The position numbers were made by a program, and so were the translations under genes. Positions 23,001 through 35,780 of a DNA stretch of 64,000 nt are shown here, one piece after another. Each line of letters opens with the position of its first letter. Position 1 is the stretch's first letter. Below the pieces are notes generated by a model. It saw nothing but the letters and a program-made list of their open reading frames with translations, made no database searches and was not told the origin of the DNA. This DNA comes from Magnolia sinica (Eukaryota > Streptophyta > Magnoliopsida > Magnoliales > Magnoliaceae): NCBI RefSeq assembly GCF_029962835.1, contig NC_080587.1, forward strand, positions 59,549,528-59,613,527, written 5' to 3'.

Positions 23001-23616
23001 ATGTCTTACATTTCAGTTTTTATTTACACGTGCCAGATTCTAATTTTGGCATTGGTGAGGCGCATCTGGCAAGTGCCAGATTCCACTTCTGGGTGTCCAC
23101 TGGGTTCGTGATCCGTGATGGTCCCCAAGCCCAGTGAGATCTATGCTCCCTTGAATTTTTATAATTTTCTGACATTCCCATGTCACGGTATAGCCCGCAC
23201 GGGCTGTCGCTAAGTGTAAACGGCCATCTGGCTTGGAGGCCCGCACCAGGTTCTATCAAGGCCCGTCTGGCCTAATCAATTGGGCTAATCTTGGTCTAAC
23301 TTATTTGTGATACCTCACTACGAGTAGCTTAAACAAACGGTCCTTTGGCAAATCCTACGTGGACGCCCCAGGACACTGTTCTGGTTGGGCGGGACGTTAC
23401 ACTACACCTGATGTTCAAGTGATCGGGCGGATTCATTGGCTTCCTACGGTTGATTAATTAGACTGGTACGGCTCTTTACTGGTACCACCCCTGTATACAC
23501 TGACATTGAGTGCTAATGGTTATTAAGTAATATTTAGGTTAATTAAATAAAATTAAAAAAAATAAAAATTGATGGATTTTTGGAAATCCAAATTAGTGAA
23601 AATTCAGGATGTTACA
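20076..23616 (-). repeat. left (3') LTR of the 12-kb element
   Basis: Matches 28589-32127 along its full length, with scattered substitutions and a few short indels (mainly in the TA/CA microsatellite near 20250). I estimate roughly 97-99% identity by eye. Small frames in it (20163-20402, 20894-21142, 21972-22217 and others) recur in the partner LTR and are not genes. A polypyrimidine tract lies at 22130-22180 on the plus strand. Confidence 0.9.
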
Positions 23617-23629
23617 ATCTACCCCCCTT
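23617..23629 (-). promoter_or_regulatory. polypurine tract of the 12-kb element
   Basis: The minus strand reads AAGGGGGGTAGAT immediately before the 3' LTR start TGTAACATCC. It would prime plus-strand DNA synthesis and fixes the element orientation as minus. Confidence 0.8.
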
Positions 23630-26195
23630 AAAAACAATTTCATCCCCGAAATTGCCTAAGGGTAGTAAGTAAAGGCTTCATTATTTCATTTGCCCAGGTT
23701 TGTTGATTTCAAGTTTATATGCCTGGTAGGGTGTATACTATCTATGCTAGGCTGACTCATTTTAGTCTACCCCCCTTAAAACTTTTTCACCCTGATAGTT
23801 TACTAAAATTTATTTATAAAGATTTAGATTCATGGCGACGGGTTTCCTCTATCTAAAGTAAAAATATTTGTTTTCAATGGTAGACCAATACGGAGAGACG
23901 GTTGTAGTGGGCTTGAACCCGATACGTCGATCATCTACCTGATCAGGGTAGAAGGCTCATCGTATCCCTTCTTCGTCCTGGTGGATCCTGGTCTTCTGCT
24001 TGGCCAAAGCAGTGAGTCCATTGGTAGTTATCCAAGATTGAGAATTGAGTCAAGCCGCGAATGCTTCGCAGGTGTATACTTCCGTAATTCCGTAGTCCGA
24101 ACAATCTAAATATTTAGGAAACGGCCATTATTGGAATGTTTAAATCTCCTATTTATAAGGTTGTCCTTTGGGTCTTGGTCCGAGAGAGTTCTCATTTTAA
24201 TTCTTGTCTAACTTAGTGATTTAAATCTCCAACGGTGCTTATGGTCAAATGATTATCCTAAAAAGGTTTCTAATGGTATAAAATCTTAGATGTATATCAC
24301 CAATTCGATCTCATGTCTAGTGGGTTAGGAGTAGACTGCACTGTAGTTTCATAAATTTCAAGAATGAAGGAATAGTTGAAAGTTTTAAAGTATTCTGGTG
24401 GTTTGAAGTGCTAATAACGTTAATAAGGACGCAGTAAGGCAATCATACATACAAACATTCACAAGACAACAAGAAAATTTCAAGACAATCCATACATACA
24501 TATTGGATTCAAAGTGCCATTAGTATGGCCAGTTACATCCTACAGTATGGATTTCAACATAGATATTCCAAACGTAAGGGAAATACAACCTAGTCAAGGA
24601 AAGGTTCTAATTATCCTTCAATACATAGACATAGTCCTAACTGACTCCAAACAAACTACTAATTATCCGTATGTTAAGCTTCTGTTCTTCTGGGTTGGAT
24701 GAGGGTGGGGGTACCTCTTCCCCTATGCTGCGGCAAATCAAGGTTTGGGAAGTGATGAGGGTGATTTGAAGAGAGCTAATGGAGTCAATCAAGACTCAAC
24801 TTCTACTACAGCTCCAATAGGTCAACAAAGGTAACTTATCGGTTGGAACACCTAGCGCAAGCTATTGAAGGGTCAGATCGCACCATCCAGGTCGATGTTT
24901 TGGATCCTCATTGGTTATGTGGACTACATAGCATCCTTAGCAACTTTCTTTATCTGGAAAGCTTTGGAGAATGGAAAGAAATTAAGGCTTGTGGTCGTTT
25001 GGTGGCAACAGCACCACTTGGCCTATGAAAGGAAGGGAATGGAAAAGATTAATATTTGGGCTAAAATAAAGTTGAAAATGGACAGTAAAATATTGTTTCT
25101 TGATTATTATCAAACCTCATATAAAAATTTCAATTGCAACAATCTAATGATCAATCTGGGCCCAAGTATATAAGATCAAATTTACAAATTGTTGACCCGT
25201 ATTGATTTGCATGGGGATGAAGACGAATTGGTGGCTCATGTTGCTACTGATGAAATATGTTAAACATGAGTTGTTGAGGTCGCACTCACTCCATTCACTT
25301 AAGTAAACCAATACCTAGAACCAGATCCACTAGACATTAGTAGGTATTACTTTCTTGCAATCACTCTTATTGAATCTTCTTCAATATATCTAGAAGAAGT
25401 ACATGACACCCTGGTGCACTTATTCTGTTTGTAATCTTTAGGTGGATAAATCTCCAAGCATCGACATACTCTTATACTCAGTTAGTTTTACTCCTTAGAC
25501 TGTGTGCTTTAGGTATGTAATCATAGTCATATTCTCTATTTAAGAGATATATGTAGTCACTTGCAACACCTTTCCACCAATCCAAACAGCCCTTCTAGTG
25601 TTTTAGAAATAATCATTTCTCATTTCATAGCCAGTTTTGGTTGTGCTCACGTTTCTCCAATGATTAATTTACGTGAGCCTACTGTTGCCATGTGTATTTC
25701 TAGAATTTATACAAAGGAAAAGACTAATGCCTCCCTTTTTACTTACCCTCTCCCAGGATCCTTCAACAGTACTAGGCTGGTAGTCTCTTCTAAGCTGCCA
25801 AGGTTCTCTGACATATATACACCCTCTGTTGCCGGTGCTGATCCGAAATCAATTTATGCTAGAAGGCTAGTCCAGTTCACAAGAGTGTCACCAAGTGGTT
25901 TACTCATGATGGGGTTATTGTGAAAGATCTATTCTGAAAAGATATTATAAACTGATTGATGATTTTCCTGAAGATTCTCGAAAAACCAAATGAATCCAAA
26001 TAGACTATAGGTACTAATATACAAGGCATGATTGGCCGATCAGGTGAAGTGAGGTAGTGGCACCATTGCCTTGAAATTTTTGACAGTTTGAATCCTACCT
26101 ATTTTACCAGAGCTCTTTGGAGGTTGCGTGATTTACAGTAAGCTATTCTCCAAACATGGTTGAAAAGAAAATTGAATCCATAATACATTTTTTCC

Positions 26196-26198
<3 letters not shown>

Positions 26199-26241
<43 letters not shown>
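26199..26241. repeat. (AT)n microsatellite
   Basis: An uninterrupted run of about 21 AT dinucleotides; likely length-polymorphic. Confidence 0.95.
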
Positions 26242-26243
<2 letters not shown>

Positions 26244-26399
26244 GATATTAATAAACAAACACTTCGACACATAAGCAAACAGGGCATTATGATTCTCATC
26301 TAGTAAAAGAATATTGACAAAATAGTTGGTACACAAATAGTATCAAGTACAATGCACATCTTCAGTTAAAATTGTATGACAAGACTCATTGAAGATCAT

Positions 26400-27000
26400 A
26401 TTAAATAGGGGTGCCATAGTTGGAGACGGGTTTTGAAAAATGAAATTTGGAAATGGGTTGGAGGTGATGTTGAGTAAGATGAATTTGGGTTGGATGTGAG
26501 AAAGAAGAGATGGGTGTTTGTTGGAGGAAAGGGATTCGAGAGTGGGTTTGAAGAAAGGAAATTTGGGGATGGAGTTTGGAGTGATTGAGTGAATGAGTTT
26601 TGAATTAGTTTGAGAGTAAATGAATGAATGAAGTGGGATTTTTAGTGAGTGGGTTTTGAGATGGGTATTTTGTGGGTTTTGAGAGTGAAAGAGAGTCTGG
26701 GTGAATGGTGTTGGATTTTGTGAATGGGATTTTGTGGATGGACTTGAGAACGGGATTGAGAAAAAGGAAAATGGTTAAGAAACGGTTTAGGAAGGTGGTT
26801 TGGAGGTGAGGAAGAGGAGATGAGGAGTTTGTAGGAGGAGAAGATGGATTTTGAAGAGATGAGAGTTAGTTGGAGAGATTAGTTTGGAGATGAGGAAGAG
26901 GAGATGAGAAATGTGAAGGAGGAGAAGATGAAATTTTTTTTTTTTTAAGAAATGGGTTTGAGGATGGGAGAGTGAGGATGATGGAGTGGGAGAAAAGGGA
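26400..27000. repeat. purine-rich, strand-asymmetric tract
   Basis: The plus strand is dominated by G, A and T, with recurring gggtttgga, gaggag, gatgagga and gagtttga words and almost no C over about 600 bp. It looks like a degenerate short-period repeat without a strict unit. No coding frame. Confidence 0.6.
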
Positions 27001-27359
27001 AATGGGCTCTACACATCCCTAATTTTTGAAATGTTTCTTATAATTTTAGTAACTGAATTATTTTTAAAATTTTTATGATGATTTATCATTAAGTTTAAAA
27101 TCATCCTATAAAATTTCACATCATTTGAGTTGTAAATAAATTATTAAAATTCCAGGAGCAACAGCTATCTGAAATTGATAATTTTTAGGACAGTTGGTAA
27201 AACATCTTAATTTTAACTATACTATAATTTTTATTTTATTTTTTTAATTATTTTTATATAAAACTAGACTCATCAAGCTTTAATTTGACTTTTGAATCAC
27301 CTAAATCAGAGTTGTAACGAAGGAGATATGTTTTTTTGAAGTTGACCTAAAATTGTAGA

Positions 27360-27530
27360 AACTGCGGCGGGGGCAACACGGATTCGGCGGGGGCCACACG
27401 GTCCCCTGGACTGTTGGCGGGAGCTGCGGCAGGGGCCACGCGGAATCGGCGGGGGCTGCGGCGGGGGCCACCCGAAATCGGCGGGGGCCACGCGGTCCGC
27501 TGGACAGTTGGTGGGGGCAACTTGTCACGG
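27360..27530. repeat. GC-rich ~30-bp degenerate repeat
   Basis: Repeats of ggcgggggccacgcgg with alternating tcggcgggggc and ctgcggc inserts, in otherwise AT-rich DNA. The minus-strand frames through it (27301-27606, 27306-27491) are Pro/Ala/Arg-rich by composition and are not called. Confidence 0.65.
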
Positions 27531-28573
27531 CCACATCTTGCAAACCGGAATGAGTTACGCGACGTGCCCTATATGAATTTGGGGTAGGAGGATATGATCT
27601 ACACAATGAGCCTATCTATTTTATAAAATTCTTTTCGATTAGGGGACAAAATCTTATTTTTCTTCAGTTTCACTATTTTCGGTGAATTTTCGTTCATCCC
27701 TAACTCTTTACCCCCAAATGGGTCGAAACTATCAAATTTTGCCAGATATTCACTCATTTGGTGTAGGATGATGGCTTTGACCGTCAAATCGTTTAGTCTC
27801 CGGCTCATTTCTATCAATGTCCCAGAAAAACTAAAGGACAGAGTGATGGTAGGTGAAGATTTTAAGGGGATAGGTTGGGGAGAGGAATTTGGACTTAGGT
27901 TTGTTTGGTCAGCGATATTAAACTGTACTGAATGGGATTACAATGCCAATCCCAGCTCAAGATTGGGAATGGCACGTCTGGAACGAGTGTGGGATGGACT
28001 CAAGTTCACTTCACAGGCTTTGCTAAGTGAGCCTTGCGTTGGAAGGTGTAATGTAGGATTTTCAAATCCCAGGATGACGAATTTCTAAGCATAATTGGGA
28101 GGGAAGACCCGAGATTTATCCTTAATTGAATGCATCCCGACGGAGCATTATAGAACATGGGATGCACTCATCCTAGGGACAATACCTTACCTGCATTTAT
28201 CTAAAATTCATTCCACCCTGATCCCACTTATTTCTGTTGGCCACATGGGCCCTAGGAATTTGATGGACTAAACTAGCTAAATCTCCTACTCAATCATATC
28301 GAGTCTTACCATCAAGCTTCCAATTTCTTGCCCGGGAATGGGTCGTGGCATTGTAAGACTCTTGGATCTCCCTCTCTAGCATTACTATTCCCTTTCTCGC
28401 TACCCATTCCTAACTTCTTAGAAGTCCTACCCTCTATCCACAATTGTTGGTTCAGGGTCTGGAATGGTTCATAGCGTTCTAAGTCCATGTTGCATTTTCA
28501 AATACGTATCCTCTCAAGTCAGCAGACGCGTTAGTGAGTTTATGACCCATGGCCCAAGGGATTCCAAACTATT

Positions 28574-28585
28574 GCTCTGATACCA
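28574..28585 (-). promoter_or_regulatory. primer-binding site, initiator Met-tRNA type
   Basis: The minus strand reads TGGTATCAGAGC, the standard plant retrotransposon sequence complementary to the 3' end of initiator Met-tRNA. It is three bases from the start of the internal region. Confirms that the right LTR is the 5' LTR. Confidence 0.85.
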
Positions 28586-28588
28586 TCA

Positions 28589-31500
28589 TGTAACACCCTG
28601 AAAATCGGGGGTCGTGCATACGCTCGACTCCCGAGTTCCTGGGGTCACTTATAATCGATTTTCCTTAATATGCATTTAATCGGGTTTAAATGCGCAGCCT
28701 GGAGTTCCTGGAACATGAAGCACAAATGCACCTGTCGACTGAAATGAAAGAGAACTAGCATATATATATACACACACACACACACATATACATGACCAAG
28801 AAAAAAATAATAAAGGGTCACACATGGTGTCACCCAACAAAATCATAAAGAATAATATGACCAAAAAGAATAGAGCTGAGCTATCTGCGCAGCGATCCAA
28901 CGTGCCATCCACAGGTCCGATGAGGGCCCGTTCATCAACTGGAAGTAAGAGATCTCGTCCTCCTCCTCGAGGCTTGCATCGCCAGGCTCCACGAAATCTG
29001 TATCACCTGCATCTATGAACGGGTCTGGTTGGTGTTTTAAAATACCGTCCCACAGTGGGAGTGAGTGATCAACTCAGTGGGTGCTATTAATCTCAAGTTA
29101 TCATATGCATCAATTTAAATATGGTCTTAATGAAAAGCATACAATCACATACATCTAAGAAATCTTATTAATGCGCATGTATGCAGCATGATATGATGCA
29201 TGCCCTCACAGCAACGCTCCCTCGTGTGACAACATCTAACGATCGCCAATGCCAACACTCCCTTAGTGCAACCTCGACTGCCGAGTCGCTACCCTAACTA
29301 GTACGATGCGATGCGATCGTATTAGCCGAGTTATTAGTTAAGTCCATTCATCCAACAGGTTTGGGAATCTGTCACACCCAACATATCATATGCCCTGAAC
29401 TAGTTGCAAGGCCAAGGCCCCCCAATGCGTGAGGCCGAGACCCCGCGGTCCTTGACCCCGTCGGGTTTCCCCCATCCCCGACTTCAAGCACATGGGGGTA
29501 CTGAATGTGGGGTCGCTCGCGGTCACTACGGAGAGGCGCGTCACCCCAGCGTAGGCCGACAGCTCGAACACAGTGTCCCATTCCACCATGTCCGGCTTAC
29601 GAGGCTGTAGACCATTTTCCAGTGGATTATTGATGGGCTACCTCGGTTGTAGGGTGTCACAGGTTCCATACAGATATGAGCAAACGGGGTTAACAAATCA
29701 TGGTTGGTCAACAGTAGGCTAGACCGCACGAGTCCAGGCGAGTACATGGTGGTACGACATCGGGTGCATGCAACCCATGTAGTCCAACTACTGTCGCCCA
29801 CACGCACTCGCCCAAATCCGCTGGTTTTGCCTCAAGGCGGTCCTACCAACGGGACCGCCTCAACTCTCCTTGCTTTCTTGACCAACCCTAGGGTTTGGAT
29901 GGTGGTCCACAGCAAGTCAACGGACAGGGTTATCAACTGGCAAAATCATCATCACATTCTCACACACCCACATACAATTCAAATTTATCTACTAAACAGA
30001 CTATCATGATTTATAAGTGATGGTGCATGTATGTTGTGTGTGTTAGTGAGGAAGTTGCTCACTTCCCACAACTCATGGAAAATAAATTTACATAGGAAAT
30101 AATTAAGGCATGCATGCTATAGGGCAACATCATAAGAGCAATCCAACAAGACATCAACAAGTAATCAACAAATTTACACCAAGTCATGTAAGAAGCAAGA
30201 ACAAATATCATATGAGGAAATCAATTAAAACATATAATTCCACACCACTCCAACAAGTATGAAATCATAAGTTTTTCTCTATATTCTCTAATTACATCAA
30301 TCAAGCAATCAAAATCATTAACCTCATATTGAAATTGGTGCTAGACTACCTAGGAGTAATAGTCTGCACCTATGGATCATTGGAGGCTTGAAAGACGACC
30401 TAGGAAGATGGATTTTTGGGGTTGAACGGCCGGAATCCCTAAAGCAAGTATTTGTATGTTAAAATCCATGTCAATCTCTTCTCAATACATGGATTTCAAG
30501 AAAAAGGGGTGAGGGGTTTTACCTACATGATCAACGGACGATTCTTGTGGTTGTAGTGGAGGGGTCTTCCTTGAAGAAGAGGTAGGGTAGTGCAAGATTG
30601 ACCTCCCTTGGATCCCACCTTGCCTACGGTCCACCTTCACTCTCTTCTTCCTCTCTTCCTTCTCCTTTTTCTCTCCTCTCTCCCTTTGTTCCCTAGGGCA
30701 AATTAGTATGAGAGAGGGGTGCCCCAAATGAGGCCCTTTTATAATGCCAGATTTGGTGACAATGGCTCCAAGCGTTGGGTTTTTATTATACTAGACCTAT
30801 GAGAGGGTCTTTCTAAGCTCTAGGGCCCACTATGGGGTGTATAAGTTGATATACACCGTAAAATAGTTAGCCTTAATGATGATCTACGTATGGATACGAT
30901 CGGCCCGCCATTTGGATGCGCCGATCGACAGATATGATTAGAAATCTGTTCAACGGTCACTGATGGTCGATCGGGGCTACGGCTATACGGATATGAGCAG
31001 GGAAATATCCTTACTCCATGGGTAAAGTTTGGTCGCAAACTGACGGTCCGAAATCTTCCACTTTACATAAGAATGGACGACTCAATTCACTTAAGTTCCA
31101 ACTCATTCCTTTAGGGTATTTGCACTTCTCATGCACTCATCCTTCAGCTCAAGTTGACTGGTTTGGACCGTACCCAGGTCCGATTCCCGCGATGGACGTT
31201 AAGCCCAATGGGATGGATATTATTCTATAGTTTTGGAACCAGTGGTCCAGCAACGAGCGGTCTAGAGCTTGTTTGGATAACCGGGGCAGTTCTGGTGGTC
31301 CTCTGACTATGAAACTTATAGGATAAGTGCTCCATGGCCCGATGAAGGGCCATGTAAAATTTGGGGATGATTAGATATGAGGTTTGGTCGCACTGGTCTG
31401 ATTCGCGATCAACGGTCACCGTGCCACGATCGGGTCCTAGAGTTTATGGACGGGCGTAGGAAAATACATTAGACCCTCATCGTAAATTATGAAGAAATCT

Positions 31501-32127
31501 TACGGCTGAAATGTCTTACATTTCAGCTTTTATTTACACGTGCCAGATTCTAATTTTGGCATTGGTGAGGCGCATCTGGCAAGTGCCAGATTCCACTTCT
31601 GGGTGTCCACTCAGTCCGTGATCCATGATAGTCCCCAAGCCCAGTGAGATCTATGCTCCCTTGAATTTTTATAATTTTCTGACATTCTCATGTCGTGGTA
31701 TAGCCCGCACGGGTTGTCGCTAAGTGTAAACGGCCATTTGGCTTGGAGGCCCGCACCAGGTTCTATCAAGGCCCGTCTGGCCTAATCAATTGGGCTAATC
31801 TTGGTCTAACTTATTTGTGATACCTCACTACGAGTAGCTTAAACAAACGGTCCTTTGGCAAATCCTACGTGGACGCCCCAGGACACTGTTCTGGTTGGGC
31901 GGGACGTTACACTACACCTGATGTTCAAGTGATCGGGCGGATTCATTGGCTTCCTACAGTTGATTAATTAGACTGGTACGGCTCTTTACTGGTACCACCC
32001 CTGTATATACTGACAATGAGTGCTAATGGTTATTAAGTAATATTTAAGTTAATTAAATAAAATTAAAAAAAAATAAAAATTGATAGATTTTTGGAAATCC
32101 AAATCAGTGAAAATTCAGGATGTTACA
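28589..32127 (-). repeat. right (5') LTR of the 12-kb element
   Basis: 3,539 bp, the partner of 20076-23616, bounded by TGTAACA and TGTTACA. It has a shorter TA run and longer CA run at about 28759-28790 than the left LTR. The pair dates the insertion as later than the decay of the surrounding copia element. Confidence 0.9.
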
Positions 32128-32132
32128 CAGAC

Positions 32133-33230
32133 TTAGGAATAAAATTATGCACAGATGAAGGACTATTGGTCATATGATCAGTGGCTCCATAATCAATAAT
32201 CTAAGAATTAATTTTGGAAGATGAAGTGAGGTAAGCTTGTAAATTACCTGAAGCATGGGTAGAGGTAGAATGACCTTGTTTAGAAGACATGGACTTACTG
32301 ATTTATTGAAGAAGATGACTTAACCAATTCCTTAAGATCGATGTATCGGCTTTTGCAACACGAGCCTTCTTATTCTTGTCAAGTTTCAATTTGAGGTGAG
32401 GATATAATTCCTAATATTGATCCTTGGTGTGCTCATTTTTACCACAATGATCACAATGGTGAGGCTCTTTTTTGCCCTTATTTCGATAAATATTTTTTCC
32501 TTTTTCAGTACCAGAAGGTTTTCTTCTATCTTCTTTCTCAGCCGAAAGAGCATTCGATTCAACTTTCTCAGATGAAGATTTTTGCTCAGAATTCATAACC
32601 TTCTTCCAAATTTCTTCATGTTGAATAATAGCACAAACACTAGAAAAAGAAGTGTAGCATCTATAAGAATATTACTCCTAATATTTTCATATTCAGGCTT
32701 CAAGGTACTGAGCAATGAGAAAATTTTATCTTGTTCATCTCTTTTCAGAAGATGTTTCACATCAGTAGTATGTGGGCGATACATGTTCAATTCATTCTAC
32801 ATCCTTTTCAGATTCCCAAGATGTTCACTGAACATTTTTACACCTTGTTGTGCTGCAACAATCTCAAGTTTAAGTTTAAAAATGCGAGCGGCATTATTTT
32901 AACTGCCGTATAAATCTGTTATTGAATCCCACAACTCTTTTGCAAATTCAGAGAAGGTAAAAATTCCAGCAAACTGCCCTTAATTTTTTTTAAACGAATC
33001 CTTTATAACTAAGGATAGGAATAGTCACCTAAAATCATTGAGTAAGGTACAATGATGCTACGCTAGAGCCATGCATGTGTTCAACCCCCTTATGCATACA
33101 AAACTTGTCAAAGTCCTTAGTTGGCTTGCTAAGTAATAACTTGGCTACATTGAAGTCTTTAGTTTCCTTTATGGTTTCTTAATTCAGGTTGTGGGTTCTT
33201 TTTTATTTTTTACTTCCCTAATTTGTTGGA
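32133..33230 (-). pseudogene. Ty1/copia gag and protease remnant
   Basis: The 5' portion of the copia element at 17957-20070. Minus-strand pieces: gag UBN2-type segment (ELNMYRPHTTDVKHLLKRDE, LLSTLKPEYENIRSNILI; about 32593-32850); a zinc-knuckle region (CDHCGKNEHTKDQY, 32411-32450) whose last Cys position is Tyr; and the protease start IIDYGATDHM near 32195, where Tyr stands in place of the usual Ser/Thr after the active Asp. The 12-kb element inserted just after this, at PKS|DKRD in translation. Stops and frameshifts are frequent. Confidence 0.8.
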
Positions 33231-33690
33231 AAATATGTTGAAAATACCAAAATTAATAAAAATATAATAATATTAATTATTTTTTTCACCAAGCTTAATC
33301 ACATCAAAATTACACTGTCCTTAAAGCGTGATTCGCTCCCTTATCAATTACTGATGGGGTTACAACCTATCTAGATCTTGCATGCAACAATCATGAAGGT
33401 TCTACTTGGGAACTTTTCAACATAGTTGATCTTAAAACAACAAACATATTTGCAGTATTCTTATATGGAGATGATTTATATTAGATCTGATGGATGAAGA
33501 GATATCTGCTGGAGTTGATTGATTTTATGGACTGGAATGGTCCAATTTATATAGGTATTAGGGTAGTGGACTATTGTTAGGGGCCATCAATGGTTCAGAA
33601 CATTTGAAAAATGTTTCCGACCATTAACCATTAATTTGTGATGTTTCTGGTCGTAGGATCAAAAGATCTGACCATTGGATTATCAAGGTG
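33231..33690 (-). other. possible copia leader or LTR remnant
   Basis: Non-coding sequence upstream of the gag remnant. On the minus strand a TATATAA-type box (ccTATATAAattgg, near 33560) precedes a leader-like stretch. This fits an LTR promoter, but no TG..CA ends, second LTR or clear primer site could be seen. Confidence 0.3.
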
Positions 33691-35600
33691 AAATGACCAA
33701 GCTATATGTCCTACAGGGGGGGTAAATAGGACTGTGCCAAATTAAATTAAAATACTACAGAATATGAAACAAAGAATAGATAGCACTATACACCAATCAC
33801 AGAATAGGAATGAAAAACAACCTAAAATAGAGAAATAGAAACAAAAATTGTTCTAAGGACAACCTTACACCAAAAACCAAAGTTTATGGTAGGACAATCT
33901 TATTTCTAGAACAAATAGAGAAACTGAAGCTCAACGTAATAACGAGATAACAAAAATATAATGCTGAAATGTAAATCTAAATTATTACAACATTCCCCAC
34001 TGTGCTTAAAATGTAAAATTTACAACATTCTGATCCACACATACATTTCACAATTCTAAATGATAAAAGATAAAAAATATAAATCACACATCCACAACAC
34101 AAAGAATTATAGTGGTTCGCCTGTGTGTTAACCAACTGTTAAACACAGCCACAAAGAATGCTACTCCACTCCTAATATCCTCACACAGGGGATATTAGCG
34201 TTTACTATCAAATAGGTTTTCACAAGTTCACCCAAAACCTTCACAATTGTGTCTTTTTCAAAGGGCTTACACAATTCAAAAACCCTCACTTTTGAGTTTT
34301 CTGGCTCTCCTCAGATAACCAATAACTTTGAGATTTTTCTAGCTTAACCTCAAATAAAACCAAACAATGTAAATTACACAAATTGTAAAATACTTGATTT
34401 TCTCCTTCGTTGTAGCAACCCAGAAGAACCAAGTTGGAGTAGAGATTTGAATGTCAAAGTTCAATGTTCAATACTCACTTTATAATGGTTCTAGGTTCTA
34501 ATAGATTTTAAATTAAAACAAAAGGGCTAACTCTAATTGATTTTGATTCCAGAAAAAGGAAAACAACAATTCCTCTTTTCAGATTAGATTGGAATGCAAG
34601 AAACAAAATCAATTAACAAAACTAAAGAAAGAGAATATTAAATATGCACACTTAGCTTAAATGGAGCACCGACTTATCTCTCAGAAGACCGAATTAAATT
34701 AACTTGAATTGCTTGATTTATTCTGAGATTCGTGCTCTATATATAGGTGAACAAATCACGTCTTCGACTGGTCTAAGGACCTCTACGACTGATCATAGAA
34801 CCAACAGATATTTGAAAATTCGGGCGCAATAAGATTTGACAATTTCACGACTGGTCGTAGGTCTCCTTCTACTAGTCGTAGGATCCCTTCGACTGGTCGT
34901 AGGTGGCCGAATTTCAACGCTGTTCTTTGAGTCGTAGGTCTACGACTGGTCGAAGATGCAGTCGACACTATTCCTACGACTGGTCGAATAGTCCCCAGGA
35001 CAGGACTAATCAAAGCCTAACAGAAAATTTTCAATTTTTGTAACAAACTTACGACTGATCCAGGAAATGTTTAGACAGGTCGAAGCAGTGCTAGGACTAG
35101 TCGAACAAAGTCCAGGACTAGTCTTAGAACAAACCAAACTTACTTATATAAAACATATGAATTATGTATCCAAAATAGCCTACTCTAAAGGTCAACCTAA
35201 GGTCAGTCATACCTCAATAGTGAAGTAAGGACATTGAAACTTTAGAGACGAATGACCTTTGAAAGTAATGGAGCTTGAAGTCTTGCTGTCGTTTAAACTT
35301 GAGAGCTTTTTGAGATCTTGAGATTGAACTTGAAAGCTTTTTAAGATTCTTGACTTGTGAATAGTGCTTGTCAACCTAAGTTGATCTTGAGTAGAGTGTT
35401 GTTCTTCACAGATGCAAGCTTCATAACAGTGTCTTTGGCACCACAAATTTGACAACACAAAGGGCTATAAACTATGACACTTACACAAGGCTCATCCGTT
35501 TTTGTACACCACTCATGCCCAAGCTCATATCAAATGGACACATATGACTCTTGCATTTAATGCAACTAGCATTTAATGTTTTGTGCATGTAATGCAACCA
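33691..35600. mobile_element. LTR-like sequence rich in GACTGGTCG motifs (possible solo LTR)
   Basis: It begins near tgaccaagctatatgtcc with a run gggggggtaaatagga of a type common at LTR ends of plant copia elements (recalled, not searched). It contains a TATA-like ctatatataggtgaac at 34737-34752. Between 34755 and 35110 the motif cgactggtcgtagg and variants occur about ten times. There is no coding domain; the frame 35207-35458 (-) is not recognised. Ends and target duplication are not established. Confidence 0.35.
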
Positions 35601-35780
35601 AGCTTATTATTTGGTATGGTCCACTCGAGCATTGGATCCGCCTCATTCTTGTGTTTATGCCATAAAATGATATGAGAAAAGGGATGGACGACTTGGATAA
35701 ACAGATACATCACGATGGTCCCACCCACAGAACTGCCTGTTTGAGGCTAGAGACGGACACAATCCGTGTCCGTTCCTACC
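35601..35780. mobile_element. MITE right-half fragment
   Basis: Holds the closing part of the shared MITE core (tggtatggtccactcgag, gatggacgacttggataaac, cacgatggtccc). It ends in flank sequence that matches 17535-17580. Confidence 0.55.

Larger units (their letters stand above)
23630..28570 (-). other. internal region of the 12-kb element, non-coding
   Basis: About 5 kb without recognisable retroviral domains. It includes plus-strand frames 24865-25173 (YVDYIASLATFFIWKALENG) and 25561-25923 (120 codons, SPSSVLEIIISHFIASFG near the start), which I do not recognise; they might be captured or chance. Also present are an (AT)n microsatellite at 26199-26241, a purine-rich strand at about 26400-27000 and a GC-rich repeat at 27360-27530. 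Near 28100-28570 is the leader beside the primer-binding site. Confidence 0.6.
20076..32127 (-). mobile_element. 12.05-kb non-autonomous LTR retrotransposon (LARD-like, Tekay/Del-type ends)
   Basis: Two LTRs of 3,541 and 3,539 bp flank 4,972 bp of internal DNA. TSD CAGAC occurs at 20071-20075 and 32128-32132. LTR ends are TGTAACA/TGTTACA. A primer-binding site complementary to initiator Met-tRNA lies beside the right LTR and a polypurine tract beside the left, so transcription runs right to left. No gag, protease, RT or integrase frame remains. The large non-coding interior fits a large retrotransposon derivative. The polypurine tract and LTR starts resemble chromovirus Tekay/Del elements; that assignment is inference. 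The element sits inside the protease region of the copia remnant. Confidence 0.85.

Noticed and set aside
20132-23259. Many short frames in the 3.54-kb LTR, repeated at 28645-31419
   Set aside because: Duplicate LTR sequence; shifted by indels between copies and without recognisable domains.
27301-27606. Pro/Ala-rich minus-strand frame of 101 codons
   Set aside because: It follows the GC-rich short repeat; composition explains the open frame.
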